A DNA stretch of 64,000 bases from Farysia itapuensis (lineage: Eukaryota > Basidiomycota > Ustilaginomycetes > Ustilaginales > Ustilaginaceae): the NCBI GenBank assembly GCA_023212645.1, contig JALBYC010000001.1, positions 1 to 64,000 of the forward strand, read 5' to 3'. Position numbers and translations under genes: made by a program. This document shows, piece after piece, positions 22,891 to 32,922 of this stretch. Position 1 is the stretch's first letter. Every line of letters begins with the position of its first letter. Below the pieces are notes generated by a model. The model saw only the letters and a program-made list of their open reading frames with translations. It searched no databases and was not told where the DNA came from.

Positions 22891-25800
22891 ATGCTGGGCA
22901 GAGGCAACACCAGATCACCCTTTGACGGGATCGGTGCTGCCACACCAGAGCGGCCGTCTACAGCTACCCTCATTACGAACGGCAGGCGTAACACACATTC
23001 AACACATCATCACTCGCCTTCGACACAGAGTAGAAGCGGCGAAGAAGGCGCAATTCCAATGCAGTTCAGTAGCAGCAACACCACATCTCAAGCCACTTTC
23101 TTTGACGTCGTCGTTGAAAGTGAAGATCCTAGCAGCTATGATCCCATCGAATCTTGGCTGGGCGATGTGGTGCTCGACCAATCAGGAACTCTGCTGGGCG
23201 ACCATACAGGGATGGGGATGCCAAAGTCAGGCAGCTCTTCCAGTATCAATGCGATTGCGCCCTCAAGACTTCCAACAATAGAGTCAGCTAGCTCTTCGAC
23301 TCCTGATGCTTCGCGCTTCTTGGCGAGAGTACAAGAGCTCGTCGACACTGAACGCAGCTACGTCAAGCGAATCGACGTTCTCCATCAACAGTACGCCATT
23401 CCCCTCCGTGCCTCTGCGAAGCACAGAGAAACGGCTCTCATTCCCTTGTACGAAGCGCAACGTCTCTTTGGCAACATAGGAGAAATCTGTGGTGCTAATC
23501 GTGCTTTCTTGAACGACCTAGAGGCTCTTGTCATTCAAGGGCCCGCGGCACTCCAGACTCAGCTAGGCACTGTCCTTTATACCCATATGTCTTGCTTTTC
23601 CTGCTATAATGAGTATCTTGCAAATTTCGAGAAAGCGAAATATATCGAGCAGACTATGTCGAAGAACAAGACTTTCCGCGACTTTACAGACGGCGTCAAA
23701 TACTCGATGACCAGTGTTGGCAACACGGGCTTACGCGATCTTCTAATGGAACCTGTACAGCGCATACCTCGCTACAAGCTGCTTATGGAAGCCATTCTTA
23801 AGCATCTAGATATCAAGGATCCACAAAGGTCTCGAATCAAACAGGCTATTTTGCTCGCAAGTCACATTGCCTGCTGTGAAGCCGACGAAAAGACTAAGCG
23901 CGCTGCTGTCCTGTGGAGTCTCAGCCGCAATGTGGACTCCTTTCCGCCAGAACTTATCAGTGCGCATCGCCAGTTCATCGATTGTATCGACGTAGACGAT
24001 TTTCCGATGGATCCGGCTGCATCTTCTACAGCTTACGCTGCTTCGAAAGCGCTGCATTGCACCTTGTTTCTGTTCGACAATTGCATTGCTGTAATCAGAC
24101 GCGCCCATGCCTCATCTTGCGGTCGCAAGCTGGTTGGTTTAGACGATCTGGATCAGCTTTCCATGCAGATGAAGACATTTACCGAGAAGAGTTCCAACGC
24201 TAACTCAACAACCTCAAAGAAGGTGGAGCTCGCGTTCCGCGGTTTCGTCAGTATCGCAGACGTGGAGGCGCAAGACCTTGGCGGTACCGACCTGCAGCTC
24301 AATCTCTCTCGCCCACCTTCGAATGTTACTGGCGAAAAGTGGACATCACGATTGGTGCGTCAATATATCACCATCGACACCTCTGCTTCGCAGACCGCGA
24401 CGACCTCGTCACCTGCCAAAGCGTTAGCCTCCTTTGGTGCAGAAATGTCCCCAAGGCTCGACAAAATGCGCTTCCTCGAAAATCTATGGCGCGCCAAAGC
24501 TTTGTACAAAGCCAAAGACGGCCACGGTCATGTTCGATGTCACGTCATCCCTGCTTCCGTGCCCCGGTCGACATCTGACGAATACCTCGCTGCTCTTTCT
24601 GAGCCTTCATCGGCTTCCCAAATACGTCAAGTCGTCTATTACAATATCTATTCGCGCCCAGTATATCGTCCTGAACTCAGCAAGGCAGCTACCATGGTTT
24701 TGCACGTCAACCTGGACAGTCGTGCTGATTCCCTCGTCCTTGACACATCTGCACCTTTCGTGAGCCTCGAAATCCTGTCCCTCGACGATGCTTTAGGCAA
24801 ATGTGTGGCACAGAGACGGACAAAGAGGCGAAATATGCAAGATATCGAGAGCGAGCTCGTCACGATTCCACTCATCGACCTGTCAAGTCAACTTATCGAG
24901 TCTTCCGCAAACGTCGACACAATGTACAACACAGCACCTCATATTCCTGTTCAAAGCAATCTCGGCACACCTACAGGCTCAGGCTTCCGGCACAGAGCAA
25001 AGGCGGCAGCTGGACTCGAAAACTTCGGCAGGTCTTTGCTCTTTGGCAGTAGCACCGGGTCGAGCTCCACTATTTCGAGCGCTGGCATCTCGAGCGTGGA
25101 TGTGTTTGGCTCTCCCGCCCGCAGATCTCATAGCACGGCCTCAAAAAGCACCTACAGCAGCAGTACCGCTTCTGTTAGCAGTCGTGCGATGACCCTGTCC
25201 TCGGTCCGCACCAGTGTCAGCAGCAAGCACGGCGCTTTTGGACCCTTTGTACGCAATCACGGTTTTGGCTCGCCACGATCCAACGCGAGAAGCCGAAGGC
25301 GATCCTCGTCCGTCGGTGCACCTGTTCTGGATCAGTACAAGTACGACCATGCACAGCGACCTAGAGCTACAACGCCGGACCCCAGTTTGAGTCTTGAGAC
25401 GGTCGACCGACAATACGAAGTGGCCGAATCGCTGCTTTCCTCACCACCCACATCGCCATTGGCCGACAACGGGCGGCACCATCGTGCGCAGTCTGTGGAT
25501 TTGGCGAGAGCATCGAGCTCTGCAAGTCGACGACCTGTGGGTCCAAGGAAAGCGATGAGTCCAATCATGCGTACCGACAGCGACAGCATCTCGTGGTCAT
25601 CACCGGGAGCACCGGCTGCATTCAACGTTCGCCGCAAGGCGGTACCTAGCCGTCTAGGCGAAGATGATGACACATCTACACCGGTTCGTTTGAGTCATCT
25701 TCCAACAGCCTTGACGGGGGATGTGACGCCGAGTCTTCCTGCGAAACGCGCTTTGCCAGCCGACAGTGACAGCATTGAGCTAGATTTCAAGCGACCCTCC

Positions 25801-26658
25801 CTCGACTCGGGCAGAATTTCAGTTGATAACTCAACCATGACGTCTAACACGCAGCATGAGACTAGTGCTCTGACATCGACAGACCGCGGTCCCAGCCGAG
25901 CTGGTAGCAAGCTGGGCAACAACGCTGCCATGCCAGCAACTCCCGCACGTACATCGTCCGTTGCGTCCAAGACGCAAGAGAGCCGTCGAAGAAACGAGGC
26001 CGTCGACTACTGTCTTCGGCTCGTCAAGGAGGAATTCAAAGCTCTGCGCGCGGACGCCGAGCTTCTGCACGCTTTGAATGCGGACCACGACGCTCGTACA
26101 CCGCGTAAGCGCAAGGCACAAGACGCCGTCATGAAGGAGCTTGACCTCAACACCGGAGATGCGGCGTACAGCATTCAGGAGAGAGTCATGAAGCTCGACT
26201 CGCTGCTCTCGGACCTGGATGCGCGATGGATTTCGTCGATTCGCATGCAAAATCGTGTCATGCACGACTTTGCCAGTGCTACGCCGCCCATCGAAGCACC
26301 ACCACCACCTGCGGTGACCTCGCAGACGACTACGACCAAGTCCGAGATTGAGTCTCTTCGAACTCAAGTAGCGGCGCTCGGTCGCAAGTGTGAGTTGCTG
26401 ACCACGCTGGAAGCAGACGGTCGACTGGAGAACACAGAGATCCACAAAGCTTTTAACGAGGAGCTCGATCTCATGTACGACAATACGCAGAAGCCCGAGA
26501 GCGAAGAGCTCCAAAGCTTGCGCGAAGAAGTCAAACGTGTCAAAGCAGATCAATTCGTTCTCCGTAACGCTAACAAAAGCTTGCAGCGCGACTTGGATCT
26601 TCAGCAAGCTCAGACGAAAGTCTACGAAGAGATTCTCACCAAGCACGGCCTCTTGTAA
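22891..26658 (+). CDS. Rho guanine-nucleotide exchange factor (DH domain)
   Basis: 1255 aa, no intron, from an ATG in a textbook context (gccaccATGc). A Dbl-homology domain occupies about residues 142-335, with the conserved ELVDTERSYVKRI opening helix and the GLRDLLMEPVQRIPRYKLLM segment that contacts the GTPase. It is followed by a region that may fold as a PH-like module (about 350-600), a 500-residue Ser/Arg-rich disordered stretch, and a C-terminal coiled coil (about 1130-1255). It should activate a Rho-type GTPase such as Cdc42 or Rho1 at sites of polar growth. The long tail recalls Bud3-type exchange factors, but I cannot confirm orthology. Confidence 0.85.
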   Translation: MLGRGNTRSPFDGIGAATPERPSTATLITNGRRNTHSTHHHSPSTQSRSGEEGAIPMQFSSSNTTSQATFFDVVVESEDPSSYDPIESWLGDVVLDQSGTLLGDHTGMGMPKSGSSSSINAIAPSRLPTIESASSSTPDASRFLARVQELVDTERSYVKRIDVLHQQYAIPLRASAKHRETALIPLYEAQRLFGNIGEICGANRAFLNDLEALVIQGPAALQTQLGTVLYTHMSCFSCYNEYLANFEKAKYIEQTMSKNKTFRDFTDGVKYSMTSVGNTGLRDLLMEPVQRIPRYKLLMEAILKHLDIKDPQRSRIKQAILLASHIACCEADEKTKRAAVLWSLSRNVDSFPPELISAHRQFIDCIDVDDFPMDPAASSTAYAASKALHCTLFLFDNCIAVIRRAHASSCGRKLVGLDDLDQLSMQMKTFTEKSSNANSTTSKKVELAFRGFVSIADVEAQDLGGTDLQLNLSRPPSNVTGEKWTSRLVRQYITIDTSASQTATTSSPAKALASFGAEMSPRLDKMRFLENLWRAKALYKAKDGHGHVRCHVIPASVPRSTSDEYLAALSEPSSASQIRQVVYYNIYSRPVYRPELSKAATMVLHVNLDSRADSLVLDTSAPFVSLEILSLDDALGKCVAQRRTKRRNMQDIESELVTIPLIDLSSQLIESSANVDTMYNTAPHIPVQSNLGTPTGSGFRHRAKAAAGLENFGRSLLFGSSTGSSSTISSAGISSVDVFGSPARRSHSTASKSTYSSSTASVSSRAMTLSSVRTSVSSKHGAFGPFVRNHGFGSPRSNARSRRRSSSVGAPVLDQYKYDHAQRPRATTPDPSLSLETVDRQYEVAESLLSSPPTSPLADNGRHHRAQSVDLARASSSASRRPVGPRKAMSPIMRTDSDSISWSSPGAPAAFNVRRKAVPSRLGEDDDTSTPVRLSHLPTALTGDVTPSLPAKRALPADSDSIELDFKRPSLDSGRISVDNSTMTSNTQHETSALTSTDRGPSRAGSKLGNNAAMPATPARTSSVASKTQESRRRNEAVDYCLRLVKEEFKALRADAELLHALNADHDARTPRKRKAQDAVMKELDLNTGDAAYSIQERVMKLDSLLSDLDARWISSIRMQNRVMHDFASATPPIEAPPPPAVTSQTTTTKSEIESLRTQVAALGRKCELLTTLEADGRLENTEIHKAFNEELDLMYDNTQKPESEELQSLREEVKRVKADQFVLRNANKSLQRDLDLQQAQTKVYEEILTKHGLL

Positions 26659-26732
26659 ATGCTTTGTCTCAAAACTTGCTCGCTTGCGATGCGATCCGTT
26701 GCATTTCCCATTAAATTACTGTCTGATAATAG

Positions 26733-27722
26733 CTACAAGGCTTTGAGTGATATTGCCGATTGGTCGTTGGGTGAGTAGTGCGATAGGGCGCTGACATCGC
26801 TCCACCGACCAGGGACGTAGTTGGTGGTTGTTTGCGCAAGGGCTGCTTCGACGCGAGCTTGTCTGTTTGTGTATTTCTCGTGATCCTCATCGTCGCCGGT
26901 GCTGATGCCATTGATGGCATTAAGGACTGGCGCGTTGCTGTCACCGAACAAATGGCACAGGTCTAGCAGAATGATGGGGACGATGACCAACAGCTCCAAC
27001 ATGGGCGTGGAGACGTAGAAGCCCCAACGCGCGCCATACCAGCTGTGCAGACGCGCAGGCTCGAACACATTGACCGCCTTCAACGTGAGCTCCAGTCCCA
27101 AACACAGCGAGATCCACATGATCAGAAGCACGCGCACAGGCAAGCGTTTTGCAATCACGACAGGCCCGCGCGGCAAACCAAAGTACAGCGCCGGCGCCAG
27201 AAAGAAGGGCAGACAGGTGTAGATCGAGATGTAAATAGTCGAAATCTTGAGCGGATACTGCGTCTTTCTCTTTACGTCGGCATTTGTGGTGAGCAGGCTG
27301 ATAATGGCGGGCGCGATCGTCATGGCCAGAATGACGATGATGAATAGCTGAACGGCTGTCGTAGCACGCCTGTACAGCGCGCTGTTTTGCAAAGTCGGAC
27401 GCAAGCTCTTCGCCAGGCGGAACACCAGCTGCATGTTGAGAGCAACAGCTGCAATTACACCGGCTGCAACAAAAACGGTGGCAGCAATCTGCAGGTTGTG
27501 ATTCTGTACGTGAGTTGACCATGCCGCGCGTAGAATAAAAGTAACCATTCGGGACATGCAGAAACCGATCAGAAGAATGCCGATACGGAAGCGCTTCTTG
27601 GACTGCAGCAGGCGACGTATCATGAACGTGGCCGAGACGAAATAGACCACTGCCAGCACGATGGACACTGGCAGGTCTGGAATCTTGCGGGGCAAAGTTG
27701 GAGCAGTGGGAGAGCCTGCCAT
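26733..27722 (-). CDS. Seven-helix membrane protein, DUF3112-like
   Basis: 329 aa from ATG 27722, with about seven hydrophobic segments over residues 12-265 and a hydrophilic C-tail. The second and third helices carry a segment (LLIGFCMSRMVTFILRAAW) typical of fungal DUF3112 proteins, whose function is unknown; fungal-specific seven-helix families are often receptor-like. Upstream Met codons exist in frame, but the 35 extra residues are Cys-rich and unlike a membrane protein start. It is convergent with the RhoGEF (74 bp). Confidence 0.75.
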   Translation of the reverse strand: MAGSPTAPTLPRKIPDLPVSIVLAVVYFVSATFMIRRLLQSKKRFRIGILLIGFCMSRMVTFILRAAWSTHVQNHNLQIAATVFVAAGVIAAVALNMQLVFRLAKSLRPTLQNSALYRRATTAVQLFIIVILAMTIAPAIISLLTTNADVKRKTQYPLKISTIYISIYTCLPFFLAPALYFGLPRGPVVIAKRLPVRVLLIMWISLCLGLELTLKAVNVFEPARLHSWYGARWGFYVSTPMLELLVIVPIILLDLCHLFGDSNAPVLNAINGISTGDDEDHEKYTNRQARVEAALAQTTTNYVPGRWSDVSALSHYSPNDQSAISLKAL

Positions 27723-28088
27723 CGTGATGTTTGCTGTCTTAGGGACTGACAGACATGTGGGACAAGGTGTCTGGCAACCACCAGCTTTAAGTAGTTGTTT
27801 TGACACCCTGCATGCGTTGGTCTGCACGGAGATGTCTGCCCAGAGCTTGACAGATCCGTGTTTCGATTAGCTCAAATTCAACGAAATAGATTTTAGACCA
27901 AGACAGCAAAAGCCGCGCCCCGCAAGATTAGAATTCGATGCACACATGCCGCGGCGATCCCTTCCAATAGAACTCGATAGGCACAGTCTCAAGGAGATTG
28001 GATCAACGATTGCTTTGCTGATTGCATCTTAGTAGTACAAAATCTGGAATCTATCAATGTACAATCTAGAGAGAAGAGGCAGAGAGGA
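27723..28088. other. Intergenic, DUF3112 gene 5' side / ABC transporter 3' side
   Basis: 366 bp between two minus-strand genes. It should hold the ABC transporter's 3' UTR and the promoter of the membrane protein. Nothing distinctive was seen. Confidence 0.4.
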
Positions 28089-31000
28089 TTAACGGTTGGC
28101 GTACTTGATGAAGCGGGAGGCGAGAATAGTGACGATGGCGTTGAAGGCAACAAAGGCAATCATGATACCAATGTTGCGACCTCGCTCGCTGAAGGAAATG
28201 TTGAGACCGGCAAAGAACTGGTCACCGCTCGAGTACTGGCAGTATTGACAGTCGGTGCTCGCGTTGGGGTTGTTGAGGTAGCCACCAAATGCGGCAATGA
28301 AGGGCTCGGCCCAGGCAGAGCAGGTCTCGCCCGTGGGCGGTGTGAAGACGGAAAACTCGCTGGCAGAGCAAACGACGGGCAGGTTGTGCAACTCGTTGGT
28401 CGTCATACCCGAAACCAGGTAGGTGAGCGGGTTGACCCAGTACATCCAGCTCTTCCAGAAGTGCGGCAGTGTCGGGTACGGGATCGTGACACCGCAGAAG
28501 AGCGACATGATGATGATGAAGAACGGGTTGAACAGCGAGGCAATGTAGATCGAGGGAGACAGCGCAGAGATCGCCTGACCCAAGGTAATCGCAAACATCT
28601 CTGTCACCAATAACATGGCGAAGAAGTATCCAGCGCGGTCGGATCCATCCTGGAAACCAGCCGGGTAGTAGAAGAGCAGGAAGTAGACGACGACCGCCAT
28701 AACACTGTACGGAATTTCCGAGATGAGCTGCGTGATCGCAAAGACGGTGCCACTGTACATTTTGCTCGAATCTTCACGAGTGAAGGTAGAGCGCGCCATG
28801 ATGTAGAAGGGCTCGATCTGAGCCAAGATGATAGCGGGCAAGATGGTGGCCATAAAGATACCAAAGATTCGGTACTGCAACGAAGCGGTGGAGTTGTCGA
28901 GGTTGAGGAAGCAAAGGCCCGTGATAAGTGCAATGGCGGCATGCTGGAACAATCGAGTGAACTGGTAGTCGGGCTGTCGCCATGAGCTGATAAGTGCACG
29001 CTTCAGCACGACAGTGAGCTGGTACACGAACGACGTGGCGTACTCGGTCTTCTTGTTCTTGCCATCCTGGTGGCTCTCGTCGTTACCCGACGAAGCGCAC
29101 TCCTTCTTGATCTGCTCGATCTCGTCCACGTTGCGCTTGAAGAGATCAGACTCTTTGTACAGGTCCGACCAAGCCTTGTCGCCAACCCGCTTCATGGAAC
29201 CAGCTCCGATAGCATCCAGCATGTATTCAGCCATGTTGACTTTCTCGGGGCACTTGGCACCGCGTTCGGCAAAGTAGTCGACAATATGGGAAGCGTTGTG
29301 GCCGACAGGTCCAAAGTACACGGTCTTTCCTCCTCGCTCTAGAAGCAAGAGGCGGTCGAACTGCTCGAACAACAGGGCGTTGGGCTGGTGAATCGTGCAC
29401 AGGATGGCCTGCCCAGAAGCGGCAAGCTTCTTGAGGAATCGAACAACGTTGTAAGCCGTCTGGCCGTCAAGTCCGGAGGTAGGCTCGTCGAGGAAAAGCA
29501 GAAGATCAGGGCGGGCGGCGAGTTCAACGCCAATCGTAACTCGTTTGCGGTCACCAACACCCAGGCCGAACTCGGGCTGGCCAATCATAGCATCAGCAAT
29601 GTTCTGCATCTCGAGCAGCTCGATGATGTCCTCGACGTAAGCATCCTTGTCGGCCTGGGGTACAGATGCCGGCTGGCGAAGGTAAGCACTGAAGCGAAGA
29701 GCCTCTCGAACAGTAGCGGTACCTTCGTGAATGTCCTGTTGCTCGGCGTAACCACATCCTCGCTGGAACTCGACGCCAATCTGCTTGCCGTCAATCAGTC
29801 GGTCGCCTCGGATCACGCCGATCGACTTTCGGTCAGCCAAAACATCAAGCAGCGTGGTCTTTCCGGCACCGGAGGCACCCATCAGCGCAGTGAGCGTACC
29901 AGGTCGGCAGAATCCGTAGACGTCGTCCAGAAGCTGGAGCTTGCCACCCTTGACCGGCACAGTGTAGTTGATCTTTTCCCACGTGAACGGCTTGGAGGCG
30001 ACGTCGAGCTGCTTGCTGCTGTCCTTCTCCTTCATGCTCATTCGCTCCTTGAGGCGCTCGTTGAGCTTCTTCTCCTCCTTGTTGGGCTTCTTCATGATAG
30101 TCAGAGAGCTCGAGTATCGGCCGTGCTGGAAAAATTCGATGGCAGCAAGCGTGACACCGACCAGACCAACAAAGAAGATGCATACAACGCCAAAGTACAG
30201 CCAAAGGTTCGAAGCATCGTAACCAAAGCTGGCTGATATGTAGTCAGTTCCAGCAACGTACTGGTTGCCAGGAATGGCACCAGCAAGTGTGCAGACCTGA
30301 TTGTCACCAACGTCCTGTGGATAGATTGACGAGCCCGTGGGGTTACGAGGAACGATGTAGGTGCCAACGCAAGCCAGCGAGAGGTCCTTGAACTCGTTCA
30401 TCATCACGGCCGAGAAACCAAAGTAGAGTGGGTTGATGTACGAGATCCAGAAGAGCCATCGGTACATGGCGTCTCGGGGAATCACGTAGCCGGCAAAGAC
30501 AACGAGAGCGACGATGATAACAGCAGCGAGACGTGCAGCCACGTTGTAATCACGGCACACAGTTCCGAAGAGTCGGAAAAGCGCAGACATAGCCAGGTAA
30601 GTGACGTACACAACGACGAAGAAGGTGAAGAAAGCGCCAGCGGTGCGTCGAAGGCCAGCCATGAAGTAAATGATGATCGAGAAGATCAAGACTCGACAGA
30701 AGGAGAGGGGCACATCGGCGAACAGCTGAGCCAAGCTCAGGGCTGAAGGGCGGTAGAAAGCGTAGTTCATCTGCTTATACAAAATGGGGCGGCCACCCAT
30801 CTGTGTGGGAAGCTCGTTGAAGGCAGTAAGAGCGTTGAACAGAAGACCAATGAAGAGAAGACCGCCACGGGTGAATGCGCCGGCTGCCGTCTGGGGCAGG
30901 TTGAGGTACGTGGAACCGGTAATGATGGCAATGGCGATAGCAGTGGCGAAGGAGACGAACAGGTCGAATTTGTTGCCGAGCGTCATGTCAAATTGTCGTC

Positions 31001-32447
31001 GAGTAAGAGCCTGCACCTGTCGAGCAAAGTTAACGGTGTAGATACTCTTGTGTCGAACACCTCGGTGCTTGTCTTCCAGAACTGCATCGCGGAATTCCTT
31101 CTCTGCGCGGTTGTCGGCGGCAATCTCAGCATCGTAGTTTTCCCTTTCGCGAAGCATATCCTGGTAGAGCGAGGACTCTTGGTATGCCTTTTCCAGGCGT
31201 TCAGGGGTAGATGGAACGCTCTGCTCGTCCTGGCCTTCGGCGAAACGGTCAAGGTTCGGGTCGGTGCATCCCGAGAGGAAGTCAGCTGTGGTCTGACGAG
31301 GGAAGTCTTTAAAGCCCATGTCGAGGAAATACTTGCGAGCTTTGTCTCGTGGACCGTAGTAGACACATCGACCCTCATCAATAACCATGACTTTGTCAAA
31401 CTGCTCGTAGATACCCTCTCCAGGCTGGTAGAGGGTGATGAATGTGGTTAGGCCGACAATGTCGGTAAAGACGCGCATGCACTTGGCGTAGTCGAGAGCA
31501 GTGGACGCATCGAGACCTCGAGTCGAGTTGTCCCAACTGAGGACTGCAGCTCGGGACGCCATGGCTTCTGCGATACTGACACGCTTGCGTTCACCACCAG
31601 ACACACCACGGACAGTAGGCGAGCCGACGAGCGTGTTCACGGTGTGAGGAATGCCCAGCATCTTGAGAAAGGTGTCGAGGACCTGCTTGTTCAGGGCACC
31701 AGCAGTCTGGCCAGGCAGCCGGTTGCCGGGACTCTTGAGACTGAGGGCAAACTCCAGAGTCTGGCGAACGGTAAGCGTGGCGAAGTGGATGTCATCCTCT
31801 TCGTTGTACACTGACTCGCCCTTGTATTTCTTTTCGAATTCGGCAGCGGGAATGCCTGCGTACTGAACATCGCCGTTAACGGAGATGAAGCCAGAACGCT
31901 GGTTCGAGATGGCCTTGAGGAAGGTAGAGCAGCCTGAGTTGGGACGGCCAACAACGAGAACCATTTGACCTGGTTTGGCGACACCATTAAAGTTCTGTAG
32001 CAGCTTTCGAGACTTGATCTTCTGAAACTTTTGCATGATTTTGAAAAAGGGGCCGAGGAAGGTTCCGGTGACTGCGTCTGGGAAGGTGCGAATGTTGAGC
32101 GACATGGAGTCACTACCGAGCACTTCGAGGTCTTTCCAAGAGACACCGATGTGCTTAGACTTGATGCCTGCCTGCGAATTTTCTGACTGCACAGAGCGCA
32201 AGTACTGGACTAGGTCAAAGTCGTCGTCATCGTCAGCGGCAGACTCGACATCCTTGGAAGGATTTTGCTGTTGCTGCTGCTGCGACTGCTTGCTGAGAGA
32301 TTTCTGCAAAGCAGCAAATTCAGCCTTGGCGCTGTCGACATTCACCTCGGCAGGTGTCTGTTCGGTGTCGCGCATGTGGATTGCAGTCTCGCCATCGAGA
32401 CTGCTGGTGTTGGTGGAAGGCGTGGAGACTCCACTGAGAGCAGGCAT
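28089..32447 (-). CDS. PDR-type (ABCG full-length) drug-efflux transporter
   Basis: 1452 aa with the reverse fungal PDR layout NBD1-TMD1-NBD2-TMD2. NBD1 has the degenerate Walker A GRPNSGCST (Cys replaces the catalytic Lys), signature VSGGERKR and atypical Walker B WDNSTRGLD. NBD2 has a canonical Walker A GASGAGKTT and Walker B LFLDEPTSGLD, but its signature region is the altered GVGDRKR. This asymmetry is normal for the family, leaving one competent ATP site. Each TMD shows about six helices; cysteine-bearing extracellular loops lie near the ends. The N-terminus carries a poly-Gln run and an acidic DDDDDFDL stretch as in Snq2-like members. It probably exports azoles or other xenobiotics at the plasma membrane. 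The promoter contains repeated CGG-type elements. Confidence 0.93.
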   Translation of the reverse strand: MPALSGVSTPSTNTSSLDGETAIHMRDTEQTPAEVNVDSAKAEFAALQKSLSKQSQQQQQQNPSKDVESAADDDDDFDLVQYLRSVQSENSQAGIKSKHIGVSWKDLEVLGSDSMSLNIRTFPDAVTGTFLGPFFKIMQKFQKIKSRKLLQNFNGVAKPGQMVLVVGRPNSGCSTFLKAISNQRSGFISVNGDVQYAGIPAAEFEKKYKGESVYNEEDDIHFATLTVRQTLEFALSLKSPGNRLPGQTAGALNKQVLDTFLKMLGIPHTVNTLVGSPTVRGVSGGERKRVSIAEAMASRAAVLSWDNSTRGLDASTALDYAKCMRVFTDIVGLTTFITLYQPGEGIYEQFDKVMVIDEGRCVYYGPRDKARKYFLDMGFKDFPRQTTADFLSGCTDPNLDRFAEGQDEQSVPSTPERLEKAYQESSLYQDMLRERENYDAEIAADNRAEKEFRDAVLEDKHRGVRHKSIYTVNFARQVQALTRRQFDMTLGNKFDLFVSFATAIAIAIITGSTYLNLPQTAAGAFTRGGLLFIGLLFNALTAFNELPTQMGGRPILYKQMNYAFYRPSALSLAQLFADVPLSFCRVLIFSIIIYFMAGLRRTAGAFFTFFVVVYVTYLAMSALFRLFGTVCRDYNVAARLAAVIIVALVVFAGYVIPRDAMYRWLFWISYINPLYFGFSAVMMNEFKDLSLACVGTYIVPRNPTGSSIYPQDVGDNQVCTLAGAIPGNQYVAGTDYISASFGYDASNLWLYFGVVCIFFVGLVGVTLAAIEFFQHGRYSSSLTIMKKPNKEEKKLNERLKERMSMKEKDSSKQLDVASKPFTWEKINYTVPVKGGKLQLLDDVYGFCRPGTLTALMGASGAGKTTLLDVLADRKSIGVIRGDRLIDGKQIGVEFQRGCGYAEQQDIHEGTATVREALRFSAYLRQPASVPQADKDAYVEDIIELLEMQNIADAMIGQPEFGLGVGDRKRVTIGVELAARPDLLLFLDEPTSGLDGQTAYNVVRFLKKLAASGQAILCTIHQPNALLFEQFDRLLLLERGGKTVYFGPVGHNASHIVDYFAERGAKCPEKVNMAEYMLDAIGAGSMKRVGDKAWSDLYKESDLFKRNVDEIEQIKKECASSGNDESHQDGKNKKTEYATSFVYQLTVVLKRALISSWRQPDYQFTRLFQHAAIALITGLCFLNLDNSTASLQYRIFGIFMATILPAIILAQIEPFYIMARSTFTREDSSKMYSGTVFAITQLISEIPYSVMAVVVYFLLFYYPAGFQDGSDRAGYFFAMLLVTEMFAITLGQAISALSPSIYIASLFNPFFIIIMSLFCGVTIPYPTLPHFWKSWMYWVNPLTYLVSGMTTNELHNLPVVCSASEFSVFTPPTGETCSAWAEPFIAAFGGYLNNPNASTDCQYCQYSSGDQFFAGLNISFSERGRNIGIMIAFVAFNAIVTILASRFIKYANR

Positions 32448-32922
32448 GGTGAAGATGCCTTAGACAGGCGAAGGTGCACTGTAGGGAAGTAGGAGGATTC
32501 GTTCGTGGGACATTGCAAAGTAAGCAAGGAACGGAGTTCATATATACGTCTTTACTGCTGTCGTACCACAATGAGTCTCCGGATACAGGATCCGAGAAGC
32601 TTGTTCGGAGAGTTTGTTCCATTAAGGGGGCTACGGACGTGTGCCTCCGGATAGAGTTACTTGTCGGATTGTGCCTTGACGTCAGATTTTGCGGGGCGGA
32701 GTGCAAATCAGCCTCGTGGCATTGTTGGACATGGAGAATTTTTGGTTGTTCGGAGATTGGCTTGTTCGGAAACTGCTTTCCGACCGGTCATTTTCAACCA
32801 TTTTCTCAGATCAAAATCAGCGGCGAAACGCACATTCGAAAGATGACGCCGCATTGCTTCTATGCATCTGGCTGCAAATCTTCCGGCCCATCTCCTCCGC
32901 TGTGCAATGGTCTTGGCATTGC
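32448..32922 (-). promoter_or_regulatory. PDR transporter promoter with repeated CGGA elements
   Basis: 475 bp upstream of the transporter. An inverted pair CGGAT-N5-ATCCG sits at 32580-32594, and single CGGAT words at 32648-32652 and 32665-32669. The nonamer TTGTTCGGA occurs three times in one orientation, at 32601, 32746 and 32762. A STRE-like AGGGG lies near 32627. CGG pairs are the usual targets of Zn2Cys6 regulators of drug-resistance genes, so binding by such a factor is inferred. Confidence 0.5.
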
